Below are positions 61,901-64,000 of a stretch of 64,000 nt of DNA, piece after piece. The notes under the pieces were generated by a model. That model was given only the letters and a program-made list of their open reading frames with translations, ran no database searches and was not told the origin of the DNA. The number at the start of each line of letters is the position of its first letter. Position 1 is the first letter of the stretch. The stretch lies in the NCBI GenBank assembly GCA_019359275.1, contig JAHHHP010000015.1, forward strand, positions 25,579 to 89,578. The letters run 5' to 3'. A program made the translations under genes and the position numbers. The DNA comes from Myxacorys chilensis ATA2-1-KO14 (GTDB lineage: Bacteria; Cyanobacteriota; Cyanobacteriia; Leptolyngbyales; Leptolyngbyaceae).

Positions 61901-62725
61901 ATGACAGAATCGACGAAATGCACGGATGCTAGAGCAACAGAAGCTGGGCTCAAGAACGACTATGATTCAGCCAAGGCGCTTTACGATGCAAAGGTTGTTG
62001 CTTTCCAACAGTGCACAACCGCTCGCATAGCTGCTGCTGCCGCTTCTACGGCAGCAGCAGCAGCTGTGGTTTATAACAAGACGCAAATTGAGGCTACTGC
62101 CGCGGCTGTTGTTACCACAGCCGCTACCCTTGCGACCGCCACTGCTACTCACACAGCAGCCATTGCCACCGCTGCTACTACTGCTACTACCCTTGCGACC
62201 GCCACTGAGATTGAAATAGCAGCCACTGCCACCGCTGCTACTACTGCTGCTACCCTTGCGACCGCCACTGAGATTGAAATAGCAGCGGTTATTGCCGCCG
62301 CTGCTGAGATAGGTCTCGATGTGGCCGCAGATGTTGCCGCTGCTGTTGCTACTACTGCCCTTGCGCCCGTTACTGCTGCGAATGTTGCTGCCGACGCCGC
62401 CCTTGCGACCGCTACTACTGCCCTTGCGACCGCTACTACTGCGAATGTTGCTGCCGACGCCGCCCTTGCGACCGCTACTGCTGCCCTTGCGACCGCTACT
62501 GCTGACGCTGCTACTGCTACTGCTGCTGCCGCTGCTGCTGTTGCCGCTGGTCCTGCTACTGCTACTGCTGCTGTCGCCGCTGCTGGTGCTTTCACTTTGG
62601 CAGAAACCGCACTAAGCGATGCTCAAACTGCTATGGATACGGCAAAAAGTGACATGAACGCTATTAACGAGAGGTATCAACTGTCCACTGCTCAAAGGCA
62701 GACTGCCTGCGATGCTTCTTCATGA
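61901..62725 (+). CDS. Ala/Thr-rich repeat protein, 274 residues
   Basis: The unique N-terminus MTESTKCTDARATEAGLKND with KALYDAKVVAFQQCTTARIA leads to a 190-residue Ala/Thr/Val stretch (about 43-232). Segments such as ANVAADAALATATTALATAT recur, with Thr or Ala at short regular spacing. The unique C-terminus LAETALSDAQTAMDTAKSDM follows. The helix pattern, with Thr every 11 or so residues, recalls alanine-rich type I antifreeze helices, but sequence alone does not prove ice binding. DNA repeats of about 58 bp underlie it, and the antisense strand is also open. No signal peptide; no HIP1. Confidence 0.6.
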   Translation: MTESTKCTDARATEAGLKNDYDSAKALYDAKVVAFQQCTTARIAAAAASTAAAAAVVYNKTQIEATAAAVVTTAATLATATATHTAAIATAATTATTLATATEIEIAATATAATTAATLATATEIEIAAVIAAAAEIGLDVAADVAAAVATTALAPVTAANVAADAALATATTALATATTANVAADAALATATAALATATADAATATAAAAAAVAAGPATATAAVAAAGAFTLAETALSDAQTAMDTAKSDMNAINERYQLSTAQRQTACDASS

Positions 62726-64000
62726 CAATCATGCAGAGTTAGTCTGCAGGTACATAGGGAATTAACGCCGGAACCCATTTTGCCAAATTAAAATCTCCTG
62801 CGTCGAAGTTTCTCACGCCACTGCTGCAATTCCGCGATCGTCCGTTCTATTGCCAGCTTTTAGCCGCGCCAATTTGATTGTTTGAGTTTTTTGACCCAGA
62901 ACAAAGAGAATAAAAAACTGCTGACAATGGCGGCAAATCCTAAGAGTGCCAGCAAAAGTTTGTACCATAGAGTCTGTATCTCAGTTGTTATAAGTCGTGA
63001 ACAATTGGCGCGATCGTATTTCCAACGAGCAATGTCACCGTCGAGCCAGTGGGCGAAACCACATCAATGCGATTCGCAGTTTCCAGCGGCAACTCCGGCA
63101 ACGTGAAGCTATTGCGCTTTATCGTGAACTACTAGGAACTGGGTGTGGATTCTTGGACAACTGGGGAGTTCAATCGGAAGTAGCTCGGCGGATGGGCTTG
63201 GCACGATCAACGGTTCATTCGTATCTCAAGGCGAGCTTCTTCCTATAGTGACGCTTTGCTTGAAAAGCCGTGTAAATTTCGTGATACTGATTCATATTTG
63301 CACAGGATGCGATCGCGATCTGCTGATCAGTAGCTCATTCATAAGCTTGACTGATAGAGGTAAAGAGAGTCAGCTTGCTATTTTCTGATTCGACCTTACT
63401 CAGCATTTAGTCCAAATAGTTCTTTTTTAGTCCAGTTAAATTAGCTAGCTCTGTAAAGTGTCATCTCATAAGCGTTTTAGAATTTTGGTTAACTGCTCAT
63501 ACAGCAGAAGTTCTTGACAAAACAACGAAATATCAGGGGTTTCAGCGATTTTGCTCAGATTGGACTAGTTCAGAGATGCAGTTAAGCAAGATACTGGTGA
63601 ACTTATCAATCAAGGGGTTAAGTCAGAGTTGCTACGAGTTGGCTTTACAGAATGAGCGGGTCTTTTTATTAGTTCTAATGCACTAGGAGTTTATGACTTC
63701 ATGAGCACTCGGCGATCGCATTGTGAATAACCCTTGTGAGTTCCTAACTAACAGAAAGACATCTATCCGTACCTTCCATACTTTGTGAATTGCGAAAAGT
63801 GTAGTCCGAATAGTTCATACCTGACCTTGACTTCGCTGTATTTGCGATCGCTCGGTTTCCAGTCCAGGTACACTAGGGCGAACGCATACGTTTCTTCATA
63901 ATTGCAGCTGAAGAGTTGAACTGATACGGAAGAGGGCATAGAATCCAGAACAATCCTGGCTTCGAGGCAAGTTTTTCCATGATGGATGCCGCTATTATTC
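62726..64000. other. 1.3-kb region with decayed gene fragments only
   Basis: On minus, a 42-residue frame ending at about 62985 reads LPELPLETANRIDVVSPTGS then TVTLLVGNTIAPIVHDL. The next frame reads IQTLWYKLLLALLGFAAIVS plus FWVKKLKQSNWRG and a stop, then IERTIAELQQWREKL. They look like remains of a secreted or membrane gene broken by frameshifts and stops. On plus, 62997-63248 has a helix-turn-helix-like end (SEVARRMGLARSTVHSYLKA). No intact gene was recognised to the window end; 63260-64000 holds nothing I can support. Confidence 0.45.

Noticed and set aside
62149..62615. Antisense Ala-rich and sense Leu-rich frames within the repeat protein
   Set aside because: Codon bias of GCT/ACT repeats opens every frame; only the 61901 frame has unique, plausible ends.

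Overview
This window is chromosomal DNA from a cyanobacterium, probably a filamentous or Leptolyngbya-like lineage (genus is inference). Evidence: the HIP1 octamer GCGATCGC is frequent through most of the window. Lineage-typical genes are present: orange carotenoid protein (OCP) with its fluorescence recovery protein, the PanC-Cmk fusion, DUF1802 and DUF3172 proteins, and a sucrose synthase.

Layout. 1-5.3 kb: partial sucrose synthase (minus strand), a 21-bp-period minisatellite, a VapBC-type toxin-antitoxin pair, a TMEM14-like protein head to head with a 2-oxoglutarate oxygenase, a palindromic element and a 31-aa membrane microprotein. 5.4-25 kb: mostly housekeeping and envelope genes (AMIN-domain protein, ABC-2 permease, HDAC-family deacetylase, gyrA, Hsp70-like protein, hybrid kinase with a small partner sensor, a fluoride-channel pair, recF, panC-cmk), with a second 21-bp array near 15.8-16.1 kb. 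25-30 kb: a frameshifted retropepsin-like gene, a ferritin-like protein, then OCP, FRP and an alpha/beta hydrolase. 30-40 kb: a lone sugar-type ABC permease, ergothioneine genes egtC-egtB-egtD (minus strand), a probable Tat/lipoprotein intradiol dioxygenase, a receiver protein lacking the phospho-accepting Asp, and a four-repeat lipoprotein divergent from an OmpR/EnvZ-type pair. 40-50 kb: thiO, a single-domain response regulator, tandem Crp/Fnr paralogues, an RsbRD-type kinase, msrB and a GlcG/HbpS-like protein.

tRNA-Pro(UGG) at 50.18 kb marks a change in character. From there to about 55.6 kb I see no intact HIP1 site. The remainder to 64 kb is dominated by small, unfamiliar or decayed genes. 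It holds an orphan Nif11-like protein, a pair of related hairpin repeats, and a compact three-gene unit (helical protein, membrane-anchored dCTP-deaminase/dUTPase-fold protein lacking the deaminase Glu, DUF1643 protein). It also holds a cyanobacterial TRADD-N-associated-type membrane protein followed by an integron attC-like palindrome, and a 274-residue Ala/Thr-rich repeat protein. This accessory tract is the best place to look for an undescribed system, probably a conflict or nucleotide-signalling module. That role is inference; no function is proven from sequence.

Working together: OCP quenches phycobilisome energy and FRP reverses it. EgtC, EgtB and EgtD cover the core of ergothioneine synthesis. 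The 39-41 kb regulator/kinase pair probably senses an envelope signal and may control the divergent lipoprotein cluster.
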